Positions 4,620 through 6,301 of a DNA stretch of 6,301 nt are shown here, piece by piece. Below the pieces are notes generated by a model. It saw only the letters and a program-made list of their open reading frames with translations, was not told the origin of the DNA and ran no database searches. This DNA is from JAVBOP01 sp031550405 (GTDB lineage: Bacteria; Bacteroidota; Ignavibacteria; Kapaibacteriales; UBA2268). A program made the position numbers and the translations under genes. Position 1 is the stretch's first letter, and each line of letters starts with the position of its first letter. Location of the stretch: contig JAVBOP010000189.1 of NCBI GenBank assembly GCA_031550405.1, forward strand, positions 1 through 6,301. Reading direction: 5' to 3'.

Positions 4620-5801
4620 ATGAAAAAAACAACATTTGCTATCTTTCTAATAATATTGCTAACTTCATATAATAAAGCATTTGCAGGGAAATTTGTTATA
4701 GAAGGCAATATCAAAAATATTCCTGATTCAACAGTAATTGCTATGCGTTCGTCTATAAATCGGGAATATGTTTTACGCGACACTCTAATCAATGGGCATT
4801 TTCGCTTTCAAGATACTGCTGTTGGCGATATTGATTCCATTCCTGTTAGGTGGCAACTGTATGGTGAAGGCGATGAAATAACAGGTGTTTGCATTGTTTG
4901 GGTTTGCAATAATACTACAAAAATTACTGGCGAATCGAATATCTCTGTAAGATGGAATATAGAAAGCGATTTGCAGGAACAGAAAGATGAAAATATATTC
5001 ATAAAAGCGTCAATTGATGATATTTATTTACTGCATTTAGAATATACAAAACGGGAAGTGTTTATGAAGGAATTAAAGGCATTGCCAGAAGACGATACCG
5101 TTAAAAGTAAAGAAATATGGGCAAAAATTAGACCTGTTGACTCTGTTATTGATAACATTAATGAAAGAATCAGAATTAATGACATCAAAATTATGCAAAA
5201 TATGGATATCAACGATGTCTGGCTAAACCATTTGTATGACTTAGCCAATGCTGTAACGGAAATATGGAGAGTAAGCAAATATCCTGATTTACTTGAACCC
5301 GCGAAGGAACTGTATGCCCGCTTGAATGACGAGCAAAAACTTACAAAAACAGGTAGAAATATTACCAAATTACTATACCCTATAAAGGCTGGCGATAAAA
5401 TGATAGATGCGGCTTTATCTGATTTTGAAGGCAAAAAGTATAATCTGTCAGAATTTACAGGCAAAGGCAAATATATTTTACTGGATTTTTGGGGTTCAGG
5501 TTGTGCTCCATGCGTACAGGCACTTCCTGAATTGCAATCCATAGAAGTAGATTATGCTAACACCTTGAAAATTATAGGAATTGCTTTCGATTCAAAGGAA
5601 TCATTTGAGAAAATTGCAAAAGCTAAAAATATAACTTCACTCAATCTGCAAGGCACTAATGATGTATGGGAAAAATACGGCTTATCAGGTATTCCATACT
5701 ATGTTCTTGTCTCGACTGACGGCATAATATTAGAAGCAGGTTATGGTTATGGCAAAGGCACCCTAATAAAAATGCTCGAACAAAACAACATTAAAAAATA
5801 G
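4620..5801 (+). CDS. Secreted DUF4369/TlpA-like thioredoxin-domain protein, paralog 3 (CAPC)
   Basis: A 393-residue paralog of the two genes upstream. I chose the ATG at 4620 over an in-frame TTG at 4563 because it gives a proper signal peptide (MKKTTFAIFLIILLTSYNKAFA, cleavage likely after A22) and keeps the leader spacing seen in the other two genes. The DUF4369-like domain starts at KFVIEGNIKNIPDSTVI and carries NNTTKITG at 97-104. A helical linker follows. The thioredoxin fold begins near residue 257 (AGDKMIDAAL) with active site W291-G-S-G-C295-A-P-C298 and cis-proline P359 (GIPYY). Two 23-bp stretches in the first half are identical to paralog 1. The gene probably has its own promoter at 4472-4499 and is expected to be exported to the periplasm. 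Substrate is unknown. Confidence 0.88.
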   Translation: MKKTTFAIFLIILLTSYNKAFAGKFVIEGNIKNIPDSTVIAMRSSINREYVLRDTLINGHFRFQDTAVGDIDSIPVRWQLYGEGDEITGVCIVWVCNNTTKITGESNISVRWNIESDLQEQKDENIFIKASIDDIYLLHLEYTKREVFMKELKALPEDDTVKSKEIWAKIRPVDSVIDNINERIRINDIKIMQNMDINDVWLNHLYDLANAVTEIWRVSKYPDLLEPAKELYARLNDEQKLTKTGRNITKLLYPIKAGDKMIDAALSDFEGKKYNLSEFTGKGKYILLDFWGSGCAPCVQALPELQSIEVDYANTLKIIGIAFDSKESFEKIAKAKNITSLNLQGTNDVWEKYGLSGIPYYVLVSTDGIILEAGYGYGKGTLIKMLEQNNIKK

Positions 5802-5805
5802 CAAA

Positions 5806-5923
5806 AATCCAATGCCGTTGAAAAGTCGCGAAAGATGAGAAACGGTAGACTATATGTATATATCGCGCTCGCCTTTGGCAATTTTATCGATGCAAACCTC
5901 CGTTCGCGGCACTGCATTGGATT
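5806..5923. repeat. 10-bp inverted repeat at the convergent gene junction
   Basis: AATCCAATGC (5806-5815) is the exact reverse complement of GCATTGGATT (5914-5923). The left arm is directly after the stop of paralog 3 and the right arm lies within the 3' part of the convergent minus-strand gene. No T-tract follows either arm. A long-range stem is possible, but chance is a real alternative. Confidence 0.3.
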
Positions 5924-6251
5924 GCAACTTCGCAAGCTCTGCCTCAATAAGTCTGTTCCCAAGCACTCTTGTATCATCATCTGCATAATCAAGTAAATAT
6001 TCTTTTAAAGTAAGCAGTGCATTTGACTGGCAAAACAGCTTGATAAGGCCCGGCTTGGCTTTATCCATGAAATCCTTGCCGACACGACCAACACGATAGC
6101 AGGCCCCAAATAACCAAGTTGATTTGAAAACTTGCTGAAATTTGCATTCAGGCTTAATTCCTTTTGCTGTAAGGGACTTACCATTTTTTATTATCAGTCC
6201 AAAACGATTTTTATCTTCAAAATAAGTATTTGTTTGTGAATATTTATTCAT
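5850..6251 (-). CDS. Hypothetical 133-residue protein, function not recognised
   Basis: I do not recognise this protein. It starts at an ATG (6249-6251) with an in-frame stop nine codons upstream (6276-6278), so the frame is complete. No Shine-Dalgarno sequence is visible; the bases before the ATG are ATCAAAA. The protein is soluble-looking with no signal peptide or membrane span. It is rich in Lys and has four cysteines that form no obvious metal motif (PECKF, GACYR, LFCQS, TEVCI). The C-terminal half (LKEYLLDYADDDTRVLGNRLIEAELAKLQ) looks helical and charged. It converges on paralog 3 with a 48-bp gap. Base composition is less AT-rich than the rest of the window (37 of 70 bases are G or C at 6041-6110), which could reflect different origin or selection. 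Coding is likely but not certain. Confidence 0.55.
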   Translation of the reverse strand: MNKYSQTNTYFEDKNRFGLIIKNGKSLTAKGIKPECKFQQVFKSTWLFGACYRVGRVGKDFMDKAKPGLIKLFCQSNALLTLKEYLLDYADDDTRVLGNRLIEAELAKLQSNAVPRTEVCIDKIAKGERDIYI

Positions 6252-6301
6252 TTTTGATCGGATTATTTTTTTGGCTTAATGTTCAAAAAAAACAGCTATT
6301 T

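Noticed and set aside
5024..5542. 172-codon open frame on the minus strand inside paralog 3
   Set aside because: It is antisense to the linker and thioredoxin domain of a well-supported gene, has Ser-rich low-complexity composition typical of a shadow frame, and resembles no protein I know.
5813..5847. Hairpin TGCCGTT/AACGGTA between the convergent genes as a terminator
   Set aside because: The 7-bp stem includes a G-T pair, the loop is 21 nt and no T-tract follows in either direction. Termination of paralog 3 remains unassigned.
5747..5992. 81-codon minus-strand frame spanning the end of paralog 3 and the start of the convergent gene's 3' region
   Set aside because: It overlaps two better candidates in other frames and its translation shows no domain or signal.

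Overview
The window looks like chromosomal DNA from a member of the Bacteroidota. It is AT-rich, Shine-Dalgarno signals are weak, and two sites match the -7 promoter element TAnnTTTG typical of that phylum. Three genes also have the DUF4369-plus-thioredoxin architecture common in these bacteria. The assignment rests on these features and not on a database match.

Layout, left to right. (1) Positions 2-853 hold the C-terminal 283 residues of a proton-coupled peptide transporter (POT/PTR family), which runs off the left edge and ends at a clear intrinsic terminator. (2) A gene-poor stretch of about 400 bp follows. (3) Positions 1285-5801 hold three paralogous secreted proteins, all on the + strand. 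Each has a Sec signal peptide, an N-terminal DUF4369-like beta domain, a helical linker and a C-terminal TlpA/ResA-like thioredoxin domain. The active sites differ: CGPC, CLPC and CAPC. The first two genes are 34 bp apart. A small stand-alone effector-binding (GyrI/AraC-effector-like) protein lies between the second and third. (4) A convergent minus-strand gene at 5850-6251 encodes a 133-residue protein I do not recognise.

The three thioredoxin-like proteins probably act in the periplasm as thiol-disulfide exchange proteins, with substrates that may differ according to CxxC chemistry and the residue before the cis-proline. The effector-binding protein could sense a small molecule, but nothing in the sequence ties it to the redox proteins except position.

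The most interesting material is non-coding. A leader motif (GAATATTTTTTAAYAAT) sits 33-34 bp before the start of all three paralogs; in the first two the 39 bp before the ATG differ only by four transitions. A perfect 20-bp inverted repeat containing this motif brackets the effector-binding gene. A 28-bp tandem duplication has copied that gene's translation start and left a 12-codon upstream ORF. A perfect 13-bp dyad lies directly in front of the third paralog. I see no RNA genes, CRISPR array, transposase or recombinase.
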